A stretch of 47,372 nt of DNA from Ruminococcus sp. (GCA_017437285.1 JAFSBM010000229.1:1-47372), one strand, 5' to 3'. Numbered from the stretch's first letter, positions 24,560 to 34,296 are shown. Program-made: numbers and translations. Notes: a model not told the origin generated them from the letters alone.

Positions 24560-25181
24560 GCGTATCCCTCCCGTTGAAGGTTTTTTCAGAAAAAATTCCG
24601 TACTTTCGGGACTTATGGTGATTTCACCAATAATAGTCTGTGGAAATACTGTAATAAATGCCCTTGCATTGATTTATGCTTTTTCTGCTATTACATTTTT
24701 ATCTGTAATGGCAGGTTCATTTGTGCCTAAAAAGCTGCCATATGGAATAAAAATCATAATCTATGCAATTCTCGGAGCATTGGCATACATTCCTGTCAAA
24801 GAAGCGGCAGAAATGTTTTTTCCCGGAGTCATTGACAGAATAGGCGTATACTTTATGCTTTTGGCAGTAAATTCACTTATTACCGTTCAATCTGAGGTTA
24901 AGTTCTACAAAATGCCCAAGGGTAAAATGATGTTATCACTTTTATGTCATATACTTGGATTTGATGCAGTTCTGCTTATAATATCCGCAATCCGTGAAGT
25001 GCTGGCATACGGTACATTCTGCGGAAGAATTGTTGACAGCGATATACTGATAAGCGGAATAGGTATGCCCTTTGGAGGATTTATAATCCTTGGCATAGCC
25101 TGCGGAATTTACAGATATATAGCACCGTCAGGCAAAAATACCGATGATTTCGGAGGTGACAGCGATGTTTTTGATTACTGA
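24549..25181 (+). CDS. RnfE/NqrD-like membrane subunit lacking both cluster cysteines
   Basis: This membrane protein of 210 aa aligns without gaps to RnfE around KNSVLSGLMVISPIIV (E. coli KNNSALVQLLGLCPLLAV) and LLAVNSLITVQSEV (LIVTNCIVVGRAEA). In RnfA/RnfE the two aligned cysteines help hold an intramembrane [2Fe-2S] cluster; here they are S26 and S109. The SAIREVLAYGTFCG segment (GSLREIIGNGTLF) confirms the family. The chosen ATG has GAGGAGG in front and overlaps the RnfD-like gene. The role is unknown; classical electron transfer seems unlikely. Confidence 0.82.
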   Translation: MRNKRIPPVEGFFRKNSVLSGLMVISPIIVCGNTVINALALIYAFSAITFLSVMAGSFVPKKLPYGIKIIIYAILGALAYIPVKEAAEMFFPGVIDRIGVYFMLLAVNSLITVQSEVKFYKMPKGKMMLSLLCHILGFDAVLLIISAIREVLAYGTFCGRIVDSDILISGIGMPFGGFIILGIACGIYRYIAPSGKNTDDFGGDSDVFDY

Positions 25182-25722
25182 ATTAGTCGCACTCCTTGCC
25201 TCTAATCTTATATTGACGCAGGCACTTGGCACAAGTACCCTGTTTATAGCCGCAGGAAGCAAAAAAAATCTACTCTGGACAGCTATAACCATATCTGTTT
25301 TCACAACCTTAGGTGCATTCGGAGCTTGTCTTGTTGACTCGCTTCTGCCTGAGGGAATGTATGATTTCAGATTATTGTTTTATGTTCTGATTATCGGCAT
25401 ATTGTACATTCTTCTGCTTACAGTTCTGTATTTTGCCGACAGAAGGGATTTTTCAACTACACGAAAATATGTTCACGTATCTGCATTCAACTGTGCTGTT
25501 ATGGGAACTCTTTTCACATTATCCGACAGAGCAGATACAAATATGCTCGACTATATCTATGCAGGAGCAGAAGCAGGAACAGGCTTTATTTTTGCTGCAT
25601 TTGTATTCACAGCGGCATTCAGTCGTGTCAATTCAAAGGATGTCCCTGCATCATTCCGTGGATTTCCTGCATCACTTGTTTACCTTGGCATTATTTCAAT
25701 GGCGATTTATGCTTTGAATTAG
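25165..25722 (+). CDS. RnfA/NqrE-like membrane subunit with one cluster cysteine lost
   Basis: The protein has 185 aa and six predicted helices. The C-terminal KDVPASFRGFPASLVYLGIIS closely matches RnfA [21 protein letters not shown]. The first cluster cysteine (LGLCPF) is S24 in LGTSTL, while the second is kept (C110 in FNCAVMG, for TNCAVLG). The ATG at 25165 is preferred to one at 25144 because GGAGGTGA lies 5 nt upstream; it overlaps the previous gene by 17 nt. It closes a D-E-A trio with no B, C or G partner. Confidence 0.82.
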   Translation: MFLITELVALLASNLILTQALGTSTLFIAAGSKKNLLWTAITISVFTTLGAFGACLVDSLLPEGMYDFRLLFYVLIIGILYILLLTVLYFADRRDFSTTRKYVHVSAFNCAVMGTLFTLSDRADTNMLDYIYAGAEAGTGFIFAAFVFTAAFSRVNSKDVPASFRGFPASLVYLGIISMAIYALN

Positions 25723-25789
25723 GGTATTGTATGCCCTGCAATTTCGCATATAGTGCGGTATGGTTTATTATTTCAGGAGATATAAATTA

Positions 25790-26977
25790 ATGAAATTTAA
25801 GAATAAAGGAAGAAAAATATACAAAACGAAAGAAAAGAATTACTACGGAAAAAGCCCCTTTGGAAAATTTATGTCGGGAGCTTTGACGGTACTTCTCATA
25901 GGTGGAATAGGCTTTTTAGGCTATAGTGCCGCAGAACCTATAATAAATTACACAAAGCACAAGGGCGATGAACCCTCAGTTCCTGAGCAGACTTCTGCCC
26001 CCACAGAAGCAGGGACGGAGGCAGTTACAACAGCAATGACCGAAGCAGTAACTGAGCCGCCTACAGAGCCTGTAACAGAGAGCAGTTATACAGCTGCATC
26101 TCTCAAAGGCAGCGACCTTGCAAATATTGACACATTGAGGGCGGCACTTGCTGCATTGCCGAAAAATGAAGATATCACATATATTCAGCTCCCCTTGAAA
26201 ACAGCAGGCGGAGATGTTAATTACGCTTCATATATCGCAGAGGCACAGAATTCACTTACGTCAGTACTTACTTTGCAGGAAATAATTACAGAGGTGGAAA
26301 ACAGCGGTTACAAGCCAACTGCTGTAGTAAGTATATTCCGTGACAATTCAATGCCTGCATATTATCACGACGGAGGATATGTGTTTGCGTCAGATGGCAC
26401 ATTATGGTATGACGGTCAGGGAAAGCCATGGGCATCTCCATATGCTCAGCGTGCGATTGATTACAATTCCGCAATTGTAACGGAACTTGTAAACGCAGGT
26501 TTTGAGAGAATTATATGCTCTGATTTTGTATTCCCTGATTTTACGGAATACGATTTGCAGATTCTTGACCCTATTCTGGGTAAGAACGACAGATGTATGT
26601 CGATGACTTCAACAGCAAATCTGCTTTATAGTATAGCTGTGTCAAACGGCTCTGAAATGCAGGTTGAAGTCACCGCAGAGGATATAATTTGCGGCAGAAA
26701 AGATATATTGCAGCCAATGCTGCTTTCATCTAACAATATTGTACTTAATATTGAAATCAACAAGCTGGTAAGCGGAATTCAGGCAGGAGAAACTCTCTAT
26801 GAATTCAAGGGCAAACCCTCAGAAATGGTGGATCAATGCCTTATGCAGGTTAACGGCGATATTGTGGATTTCAATACTACTGTAAGAATATCGGGAGCAT
26901 CACTCCCAACAGCAGAATTAACCTCAATTAAAAAAATATTATCTGATTACGGCTTTAAGTCAGTTGTAATCGGATAA
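25790..26977 (+). CDS. Membrane-anchored DUF4015-type putative glycoside hydrolase
   Basis: The protein (395 aa) has a basic cytoplasmic start, a membrane segment (about residues 30-50), a Thr/Pro/Glu-rich linker (about 65-105) and an extracytoplasmic TIM-barrel-like domain. The run AVVSIFRDNSMP, GTLWYDGQGKPWASPYAQRAIDYNSAIVTELVNAGFERIICSDFVFPDF matches the pattern of DUF4015 proteins (IVVFKDP, WVDPYNREVWDYN, FDEIQFDYVRFP). Start at 25790 has AGGAGA at good spacing. Likely acts on a cell-wall or external glycan; the substrate is unknown. It follows the Rnf-like trio by 67 nt and precedes hprK by 37 nt, so co-transcription with both is possible. Confidence 0.78.
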   Translation: MKFKNKGRKIYKTKEKNYYGKSPFGKFMSGALTVLLIGGIGFLGYSAAEPIINYTKHKGDEPSVPEQTSAPTEAGTEAVTTAMTEAVTEPPTEPVTESSYTAASLKGSDLANIDTLRAALAALPKNEDITYIQLPLKTAGGDVNYASYIAEAQNSLTSVLTLQEIITEVENSGYKPTAVVSIFRDNSMPAYYHDGGYVFASDGTLWYDGQGKPWASPYAQRAIDYNSAIVTELVNAGFERIICSDFVFPDFTEYDLQILDPILGKNDRCMSMTSTANLLYSIAVSNGSEMQVEVTAEDIICGRKDILQPMLLSSNNIVLNIEINKLVSGIQAGETLYEFKGKPSEMVDQCLMQVNGDIVDFNTTVRISGASLPTAELTSIKKILSDYGFKSVVIG

Positions 26978-27014
26978 CGTAAAAAAGCCGATAAATCGGA
27001 GAATGGAGAAAGTT

Positions 27015-27974
27015 ATGGCAGAGAATTTTACAGTATCCCTGAAGAAAATTATTGATGAATTCAAGCTTGAAGTAATTTTCATTCAGAAGGAGTCCGAAGA
27101 AATTTTGATTGACGAAACTGAAGTAAATCGTCCGGGACTTCAGCTTATGGGATTTTATGAGTACTTCAATCCCGAAAGAATTCAGATTATCGGAAAGGTA
27201 GAATTTGCATATCTTTCCACATTGGACGAAAAAACACGTCACGACAGACTTGAAATGCTTTTTTCACAGAAGCTCCCTGCAATTATCATTACCCGTGAAT
27301 TGCCGTATTTTGCAGAAATGCTGGAGCTTGCGAAGAAGTATGAAATTCCGCTTTTAAGAAGTAAGGAAAGCACTTCAAACTTTATGTCGGGACTTATTGC
27401 ATTCCTCAACCTCAATCTTGCCCCAAGAGTTACACGTCACGGTGTACTTATTGAAATTTACGGCGAGGGTGTATTTATCACAGGTGAAAGCGGCGTAGGT
27501 AAGAGCGAAACTGCTATCGAGCTTGTAAAGAGAGGTCACAGACTTGTAGCCGATGACGCTGTTGAAATCAGAAAGGTTTCAAATATCAGTCTTGTGGGCA
27601 GCTCACCTGATAATATCCGCCACTTCCTCGAATTGAGAGGTATTGGAATTATCAATGCCCGTCGTCTTTTCGGTATCGGTGCTGTTAAGATGACAGAGAA
27701 AATTGACCTTGTAATTGAGCTTGAACAGTGGAATCCTGAGAAGATTTACGACAGAATGGGTGTAGATACCGAGTATGTAACACTTCTTGGAGTAAAGATT
27801 CCGTCACTTACAATTCCTGTAAAGCCGGGACGTAACCTTGCAGTAATTCTTGAAGTTGCGGCAATGAACAACAGACAGAAGAAAATGGGTTATAATGCAG
27901 CTGCTGAGCTTCTCAACAGACTCGGTATGCAGTCCGACCCAAAGGAAACTGTAAGAAATTACGAAAACTTCTGA
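27015..27974 (+). CDS. hprK: HPr kinase/phosphorylase
   Basis: This 319-aa enzyme phosphorylates HPr on Ser46 with ATP or PPi and reverses the reaction, controlling carbon catabolite repression in Firmicutes. It has the P-loop GESGVGKSE (from residue 157), the ADDAVEI segment and the HprK signature LELRGIGIINARRLFG. ATG at 27015 is preferred: GGAGAAAG (27005-27012) lies just before it, whereas an ATG at 27003 has poor spacing. Followed by murB, rapZ and whiA. Confidence 0.95.
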   Translation: MAENFTVSLKKIIDEFKLEVIFIQKESEEILIDETEVNRPGLQLMGFYEYFNPERIQIIGKVEFAYLSTLDEKTRHDRLEMLFSQKLPAIIITRELPYFAEMLELAKKYEIPLLRSKESTSNFMSGLIAFLNLNLAPRVTRHGVLIEIYGEGVFITGESGVGKSETAIELVKRGHRLVADDAVEIRKVSNISLVGSSPDNIRHFLELRGIGIINARRLFGIGAVKMTEKIDLVIELEQWNPEKIYDRMGVDTEYVTLLGVKIPSLTIPVKPGRNLAVILEVAAMNNRQKKMGYNAAAELLNRLGMQSDPKETVRNYENF

Positions 27975-28053
27975 TAGAAAAACTCTGTAGGCGAACCGCA
28001 CAGCCAATGTGCGGAATCGCCTGTAATAAACCATTATCCATAGGAGCGTAGAT

Positions 28054-28959
28054 ATGATAAATATTCTCGAACTGGCTGAGATATGCAGCAAATACGGCTG
28101 CAAATACAGCGAAAAATGCTTGCTGAACAGTTACACTACATTTAAAATAGGCGGCGAATGTCCCATTGTCATTGATGTGAATTCGGCTGAATGTGCCGCA
28201 GAATTGGCGAAATATCTTACAAAAAGCGGAACACGATATACAGTTCTTGGAAAGGGCAGTAATATAATTGCTTCGGATAAGGGATATAACGGAGTTATAC
28301 TTCATCTTGGCAGCGATTTTTCTGATGTTGCCATAGACGGCACAACTATCTGTGCAGAGGCAGGAGCATCTCTTGCTTCCGTTTGTCGTGCGGCACAGGA
28401 AAATGGTCTGAGCGGTATGGAAAATCTTTACGGAATTCCGGGAACAGTAGGCGGCGGATTATTTATGAATGCAGGTGCATACGGCAGCGAAATGAAAGAT
28501 GTAGCTGTATCTGCGGAATATGTAGATGAGAATGGCGAAATCCGCACAATGTCTGCTGAGGATATGGAACTTTCCTACCGTCACAGTATATTTTCTGAAA
28601 AGAATTATATAATAACAGCTGTAACTTTTGAACTTAAAAAGGGCGACAGCGAGGAAATAAAAGCGGCAATGACTGAATGTATGAAAAAACGTACATCAAA
28701 ACAGCCTCTTGAATATCCCAGTGCAGGCAGCACATTCAAAAGACCTGAGGGCAGCTATGCCTCACTTCTCATTGAGCAATGCGGTCTTAAAGGGATGTCG
28801 GTAGGCGGTGCTGAGGTCAGCACAAAGCACAGCGGATTTGTAATCAATAAGGGCGACGCAACTTGTGAAGATGTCCTTGAACTCTGCCGCAGAGTAAAAG
28901 AAATTGTACTTGAAAAAACAGGCTATAGTCTTGAACTTGAACCTGTAATTCTTGAATAA
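28054..28959 (+). CDS. murB: UDP-N-acetylenolpyruvoylglucosamine reductase
   Basis: This FAD/NADPH enzyme makes UDP-N-acetylmuramate for peptidoglycan. The 301-aa protein starts with TTFKIGG (as YTTFKIGGEC), has the FAD-binding segments LGKGSNII and ENLYGIPGTVGGGLFMNAGAYG, the YRHSIF motif, and the catalytic region GSTFKRP near the substrate-binding C-terminal domain. It is a type II MurB of Firmicute length. It lies between hprK and rapZ, a common clostridial order. Confidence 0.96.
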   Translation: MINILELAEICSKYGCKYSEKCLLNSYTTFKIGGECPIVIDVNSAECAAELAKYLTKSGTRYTVLGKGSNIIASDKGYNGVILHLGSDFSDVAIDGTTICAEAGASLASVCRAAQENGLSGMENLYGIPGTVGGGLFMNAGAYGSEMKDVAVSAEYVDENGEIRTMSAEDMELSYRHSIFSEKNYIITAVTFELKKGDSEEIKAAMTECMKKRTSKQPLEYPSAGSTFKRPEGSYASLLIEQCGLKGMSVGGAEVSTKHSGFVINKGDATCEDVLELCRRVKEIVLEKTGYSLELEPVILE

Positions 28960-28970
28960 GAGGTTTTAAT

Positions 28971-29840
28971 ATGAAGCTTTTGATAGTGACAGGAATGTCA
29001 GGTTCAGGAAAATCCAGCGTTATGGATGTTATGGAGGATATCGGATATTACTGCATAGACAATATCCCCCCAAAGCTTATTCGTCAGTTTGTGGAGCTTT
29101 GCAACAAATCTGAAATGAATATCGACAAAATTGCAGTTGCCGTTGATATTCGTACAGGCGAAATGTTTGCGGAGATTTATGACTGCCTTAATGCTATGGT
29201 AGATGATGAGGAAATTGAGCTGAAAGTTCTTTTCATCGAGGCTGAGGATGAGGTGCTTATAAAGCGATATAAGGAAACTCGCCGCAAGCATCCCCTTGAT
29301 GAAAAATTCAATGGAAATATGCATGATGCATTGAGTTTTGAACGCAGACAGCTTTCTCGAATGAGAGGAAATGCCGATTTCTTCATTGATTCATCACGTT
29401 TATCCGCCTCCGAATTAAAGGAGCAGGTCAGAGAAACATTCCTTGAAAATTCCTCTGATTCATTGGTGGTAAAGGTAATGTCATTCGGCTTTAAATATGG
29501 CGTATCCACCGAAGCTGACCTTGTTTTCGATGTAAGATGTCTGCCAAATCCGTACTATATAGATTCACTCCGTGAACATACGGGACTTGAAAACTGCGTG
29601 CAGGATTATGTAATGCAAATGGAGCAGTCGCAGGAGCTTTTCAAAAAGCTGACTGACCTGATGGATTTCCTTATGCCGCTGTATATCAGCGAGGGAAAGA
29701 GCCAGCTTGTAATTGCATTTGGATGCACAGGCGGAAAGCATCGTTCTGTGACATTTGCAGAGCGTATGCACGATTATCTTGAAGAAAAAGGCTACAAGGT
29801 GCAGAAATATCACCGTGATTTGCCGAAATACATAAAATAA
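28971..29840 (+). CDS. rapZ: RapZ/YvcJ family nucleotide-binding protein
   Basis: The 289-aa protein has Walker A GMSGSGKSS (8-16), the SRADF-like SRMRGNADFFIDSS segment, and the C-terminal signature FGCTGGKHRSV with the HRDL end (YHRDLPKYIK). Firmicute homologues (YvcJ) bind ATP/GTP; the E. coli RapZ guides RNase E. It starts 11 nt after murB. In many Firmicutes yvcK lies next, but here a terminator-like hairpin and whiA follow. Confidence 0.94.
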   Translation: MKLLIVTGMSGSGKSSVMDVMEDIGYYCIDNIPPKLIRQFVELCNKSEMNIDKIAVAVDIRTGEMFAEIYDCLNAMVDDEEIELKVLFIEAEDEVLIKRYKETRRKHPLDEKFNGNMHDALSFERRQLSRMRGNADFFIDSSRLSASELKEQVRETFLENSSDSLVVKVMSFGFKYGVSTEADLVFDVRCLPNPYYIDSLREHTGLENCVQDYVMQMEQSQELFKKLTDLMDFLMPLYISEGKSQLVIAFGCTGGKHRSVTFAERMHDYLEEKGYKVQKYHRDLPKYIK

Positions 29841-29851
29841 TCCAATTTAAG

Positions 29852-29884
29852 AAAAAAACGCATACATAATGTGTGCGTTTTTTT
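29852..29884 (+). terminator. Terminator-like hairpin between rapZ and whiA
   Basis: AAAAACGCATACA and TGTGTGCGTTTTT form a stem with a 3-nt loop and a long T-run, 11 nt after the rapZ stop. It should separate hprK-murB-rapZ from whiA-dnaE unless read-through occurs. The whiA ribosome-binding site follows directly. Confidence 0.8.
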
Positions 29885-29904
29885 ATGAAAAGAGATGAAA
29901 TATA

Positions 29905-30825
29905 ATGTCATTTTCAGATGAAGTGCGTAAGGAAATATGTGCTAATATAAACGACAAGGATAAGCGTTTTGCCTGCCTTTACGGAATGTTGCTTTTCAGC
30001 AGAACCCTTACAGAGGAACGCATCTGCTTTCAGAGTAAAAGCAGTATAGCCGCTGATACTTTCGGCGAAATGTTCTCCGCAGTTTTCGGAAGTAAGCCTG
30101 AATTCCGCATATCCCACGTAAAAAACGGCAAGGATATGTATATCTACGACATAACCGATAAAGAACTTATACAGAAAATATTTGTAAAATACGGCTTTGA
30201 CGGAAAAGAGCGTCACATAAACCGTGAAATTATTTCTATCGGAAGTTTGGGAACATTTACCGCTGGTGTATTTCTTGCAGGAGGAAGCGTCAACGACCCC
30301 GAAAAGGAATACCACCTTGAATTTACATCTCCCGAAGAAAAATTGGCTGAGGAATTAATAGAAATTCTCAGCGAAATTGAGATAAGTGCAGGATTAACTC
30401 TCCGCCGCAGTCAGTTTATTGTGTATATCAAGGGAAGCGAATCTATAGAAGATACGCTGACTTTTATTAATGCACAGCAATGCACATTGGAGCTTATAAA
30501 TGTGAAAATTTATAAGGATATGCGAAATAAAATCAATCGTCAGACAAATTGCGACAATGCCAACATAAACAGAACAATAAATGTTGCTTTGAAGCAGATT
30601 AAAGATATTGAACTTATAGCAAAGACAAAGGGACTTGACAGCCTTTCGGACGAACTGCGGCAGGTTGCTGAACTGCGGCTTGAGGATACATCTTTAAGCT
30701 TAAAGGATATAGGCGAAAGCCTTGAACCGCCAATCAGCCGTTCGGGAGTAAATCATCGTTTAATGAAAATTGCAAAAATAGCAGATGAAATCAGAAACAG
30801 CGGAGGGCAGAATGGAAAGAAGTGA
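29905..30825 (+). CDS. whiA: DNA-binding protein WhiA
   Basis: This 306-aa protein has an N-terminal homing-endonuclease-like fold (SFSDEVRKEI, GTFTAGVFLAGGSVNDPEKEYHLEF) and a C-terminal helix-turn-helix (about 240-300; ELRLEDTSLSLKDIGESLEPPISRSGVNHRLMKI). WhiA proteins affect cell division and, in actinobacteria, sporulation. Start with the family-typical MSFS. It overlaps dnaE by 14 nt. Confidence 0.95.
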   Translation: MSFSDEVRKEICANINDKDKRFACLYGMLLFSRTLTEERICFQSKSSIAADTFGEMFSAVFGSKPEFRISHVKNGKDMYIYDITDKELIQKIFVKYGFDGKERHINREIISIGSLGTFTAGVFLAGGSVNDPEKEYHLEFTSPEEKLAEELIEILSEIEISAGLTLRRSQFIVYIKGSESIEDTLTFINAQQCTLELINVKIYKDMRNKINRQTNCDNANINRTINVALKQIKDIELIAKTKGLDSLSDELRQVAELRLEDTSLSLKDIGESLEPPISRSGVNHRLMKIAKIADEIRNSGGQNGKK

Positions 30826-33800
30826 TTTTGTTCATCTTCATTTGCATACAGAATACAGCCTTCTTGACGGTGCTTGCAGGATAAACGGATTGATGAAACG
30901 GCTGAAAGACATTGGACAGACAGCCGTTGCAATTACCGACCACGGAAATATGTACGGTGCAATGGAATTCTGCCAGACAGCTGAAAAAAACGGCATAAAG
31001 GCAATAGTTGGCTGTGAGGTTTATGTTGCCCCACGTACACGATTTGACAAAGAGCCGAAAATTGATACAAAGCCATTTCATCTTGTGCTTTTGTGTGAAA
31101 ATAACGAGGGTTACAGTAATCTTGTAAAGCTTGTTTCAGCTGCAAATACCGAGGGATTTTACGGCAAACCGAGAGTTGACAAGGAACTTCTGAAAAGGCA
31201 TCATAAGGGGCTTATCTGCCTTTCAGCCTGTCTTGCAGGAGAAATTCCACGGTATCTTTCGGATAATAATTATGAGGCGGCAAAGAAAACTGCCCTTGAA
31301 TATAAAGAAATATTCGGTGAGGGCAATTATTTCATAGAAATTCAAAATCACGGCTTGCGTGAGCAGATTGAAATTCTGCCGAAACTGTATAAGCTTTCAG
31401 CTGAAACAGGAATACCACTTGCTGCTACAAATGACTGCCATTATCTCACAAAAGAGGACAGCGAACTTCAAAAGCTTTTGATTTGCATACAGACGGGAAA
31501 GGTATTCGGTGAGCCTGATACACTTGAATTCGCCACAGATGAATTTTACGTGAAATCCGCAGACGAAATGGCAAAGCTATTCAAAGGTCACGAGGAGGCA
31601 GTTTCAATTACAGCTGAAATTGCAGACAGATGCAATGTAGATTTCAACTTTGACAGCGGAATAAAAATCCCCCAGTTCAGAACAGAGGGTGTAACGAATA
31701 ACAGGGAATTCCTCCGCAAATTGAGCTTTGACGGACTTTACAGGCATTACGGCAGAGATGTTCAGGAGGATATAATCAAGCGGCTTGAATATGAGTTGTC
31801 GGTAATTGAGGAAAAACATTTTGTGGATTATTTTCTCATTGTATGGGATTTTATCCGCTATGCAAGGGAAAATGATATTCCCATAGGTCCCGGACGAGGT
31901 TCGGGAGCAGGCAGCCTATGTGCCTATTGCATTGGCATAACAGGCATTGACCCCATAAAATATAACCTTATGTTTGAGAGATTTCTCAATCCTGAGCGTG
32001 TAAGTATGCCCGATTTCGATATAGATTTCTGCATTGAGGGCAGACAGGCTGTAAAGGATTATGTAGTTGAGAAATATGGTGCGGATAAGGTAGCTGAAAT
32101 TATTGCTTTTGATACGCTGAAAGCAAAGGCGGCTGTAAGAGATATTGTAAGAGTTCTGGGGCTTTCATACAGTCTTGGGGATAAGATTGCGAAAATGATT
32201 GACCCAAAAAATGACCTTACCTTTTCCCTTAGGGAGAATAAGGAACTTGCAGAGCTTTACAATGCCGATAAATCGGTAAAACGGCTTATTAACTTTGCCT
32301 TGAAATTAGAGGGAATGCCACGTCATACCTCAACTCATGCGGCAGGAGTTGTCATATCCGATATAAAGCTTGATGACCTTGTACCTGTTCAGAAGAACGA
32401 CAATACCATTGTTACTCAATACACAATGGCACATCTTGAATCTCTTGGACTTCTTAAAATGGATTTTCTCGGTTTGCGAAATCTTACAGTTATTCGTGAT
32501 GCCGTAAGAGAAATCCGAAAAATCCATAAAAATTTCGATATAAATGCCATTCCCGTAGATGATAAGGCGGTATATGAAATGCTGTCAAAGGGCGATACTG
32601 CGGGAGTATTCCAGTTTGAAAGCGGCGGAATGACAAAGTGGCTTATGGAGTTGAAGCCTGAGCGAATGGAGGATTTAATCGTAATAATCTCCCTTTACCG
32701 CCCCGGACCTATGAAATCAATTCCTGTCTATATCAATAACAAGCGTAATCCCGACAAAACCGAGTATCTTCACCCAATGCTTAAAGAGATTTTAGAGGAT
32801 ACCCATGGTGTTATGGTCTATCAGGAGCAGGTTATGGAAATATGCCGCAGACTTGCAGGGTATTCCTACGGACACGCCGATATAGTTCGCCGTGCAATGG
32901 CAAAGAAAAAGCAGGATATTATGCTTAGTGAGCGTGAAAGTTTTGTAAAGGGAGCAATTGAAAACGGCTTGCCCAATGAGATTGCCAACAGAATTTTTGA
33001 TGAAATGATAAGCTTTGCGTCATATGCTTTCAATAAATCCCATGCGGCGGCATATGCCTATCTTGCCTATCAGACTGCATATCTGAAATGCCATTACAGA
33101 GGAATATATATGGCAGCTCTTATGTCAAGCGTAATGACAGGAGGGGACAGGCTTGCGGAGTATATTGCCGACAGCCGTTCAGCAGGAGTTGAAGTAATGC
33201 CTCCCGATATAAACAGAAGTGAAAAGGGATTTGTCTATGAGGACGGAAAGCTGTATTTCGGCTTGCTTGCCATAAAAAACGCAGGCAGCGGTCTTGCGGA
33301 TAAAATCATTTCCGAGAGAAAAGAAAATGGCAGATACAGCGGTTTGCAGGATTTTTGCGAGCGAACTACAGGCAAGGAACTTAATAAAAAGGCTCTTGAA
33401 AATCTCATAAAATCGGGAGCATTTGACGGCCTTGGACTTAACAGGCGGCAGATGCTTGACAGCTATGAAATGCTTCTGGAAATGGCTGGAAAAGGCTCAC
33501 GGGGAGTAATTGAGGGGCAGATGAATTTGTTTGACACAGCTGATAGTGCCGATACAAATATAAAAATCCCATACCGTCCCGAATTTGACAAAAAGCGATT
33601 GTATGCCATGGAAAAGGAAGCGGCAGGAATTTATCTCACAGGTGAACCCTTGGGAGATTATGAATACCTCGGCAGGCTTATGAGAGTGAGAAATCTCGGA
33701 GAACTTTCCTATGAAAATACAAAGGACGAGCAGGAAGTGAAGCTATTATGCGTAATCGGCGAAAAAAAGCTTTACGACACAAAAAAAGGCTCTAAAATGG

Positions 33801-34213
33801 CATTTCTTACCTTGGAGGACAAAACAGGGGAAATTGATGCAGTTGTATTTCCTGATTTGTTTCTGCTTACGGCATCAAAGCTGAATACCGATGCAATTGT
33901 AATGATTAACGGAAAAATTTCCAAAAAAGATGACAGCGTATCGGTAATCTGCGGAAGTATAGCAGGGGAGGATGAATTTTCTTATCTGACAGAGCATATG
34001 CAGCTTTGCGTAAAAACTCCCTCGGATAAAGTACCCGTGGAATTTCTTGAAAGACTTTCACAGCGATATAAAGGCAATACACAGGTATGCTTTTTTCTTA
34101 CGGACACAAAGAAAATGGTGCGTCCGAGAAATAAAATCAGCCTTTGTATAAATAGCGAATCATACAATGAACTTTTTGAAACTCTTAAAAGTGAGAATAT
34201 TGGTTTGATATAA
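30812..34213 (+). CDS. dnaE: DNA polymerase III alpha subunit (DnaE type)
   Basis: This 1133-aa replicative polymerase has a PHP domain (VHLHLHTEYSLLDGA, TDHGNMYG), the polymerase core with the PDFDIDF motif giving catalytic D401 and D403, and a third Asp at 551 in KMDFLGLRNL. The helix-hairpin-helix and OB-fold parts follow in the last 300 residues. Start at 30812 has GGAGGG 4-5 nt upstream; an in-frame ATG at 30785 lies inside whiA. It is the DnaE type; the PolC type common in Firmicutes is not in the window. Confidence 0.96.
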   Translation: MERSDFVHLHLHTEYSLLDGACRINGLMKRLKDIGQTAVAITDHGNMYGAMEFCQTAEKNGIKAIVGCEVYVAPRTRFDKEPKIDTKPFHLVLLCENNEGYSNLVKLVSAANTEGFYGKPRVDKELLKRHHKGLICLSACLAGEIPRYLSDNNYEAAKKTALEYKEIFGEGNYFIEIQNHGLREQIEILPKLYKLSAETGIPLAATNDCHYLTKEDSELQKLLICIQTGKVFGEPDTLEFATDEFYVKSADEMAKLFKGHEEAVSITAEIADRCNVDFNFDSGIKIPQFRTEGVTNNREFLRKLSFDGLYRHYGRDVQEDIIKRLEYELSVIEEKHFVDYFLIVWDFIRYARENDIPIGPGRGSGAGSLCAYCIGITGIDPIKYNLMFERFLNPERVSMPDFDIDFCIEGRQAVKDYVVEKYGADKVAEIIAFDTLKAKAAVRDIVRVLGLSYSLGDKIAKMIDPKNDLTFSLRENKELAELYNADKSVKRLINFALKLEGMPRHTSTHAAGVVISDIKLDDLVPVQKNDNTIVTQYTMAHLESLGLLKMDFLGLRNLTVIRDAVREIRKIHKNFDINAIPVDDKAVYEMLSKGDTAGVFQFESGGMTKWLMELKPERMEDLIVIISLYRPGPMKSIPVYINNKRNPDKTEYLHPMLKEILEDTHGVMVYQEQVMEICRRLAGYSYGHADIVRRAMAKKKQDIMLSERESFVKGAIENGLPNEIANRIFDEMISFASYAFNKSHAAAYAYLAYQTAYLKCHYRGIYMAALMSSVMTGGDRLAEYIADSRSAGVEVMPPDINRSEKGFVYEDGKLYFGLLAIKNAGSGLADKIISERKENGRYSGLQDFCERTTGKELNKKALENLIKSGAFDGLGLNRRQMLDSYEMLLEMAGKGSRGVIEGQMNLFDTADSADTNIKIPYRPEFDKKRLYAMEKEAAGIYLTGEPLGDYEYLGRLMRVRNLGELSYENTKDEQEVKLLCVIGEKKLYDTKKGSKMAFLTLEDKTGEIDAVVFPDLFLLTASKLNTDAIVMINGKISKKDDSVSVICGSIAGEDEFSYLTEHMQLCVKTPSDKVPVEFLERLSQRYKGNTQVCFFLTDTKKMVRPRNKISLCINSESYNELFETLKSENIGLI

Positions 34214-34296
34214 TGCACAAATCAATCAAAACAAATAGGTTAATTTGTACAAATCAACTGAAAATCTCTGTAATCTAAAAAAAACAAGGATTAGTC

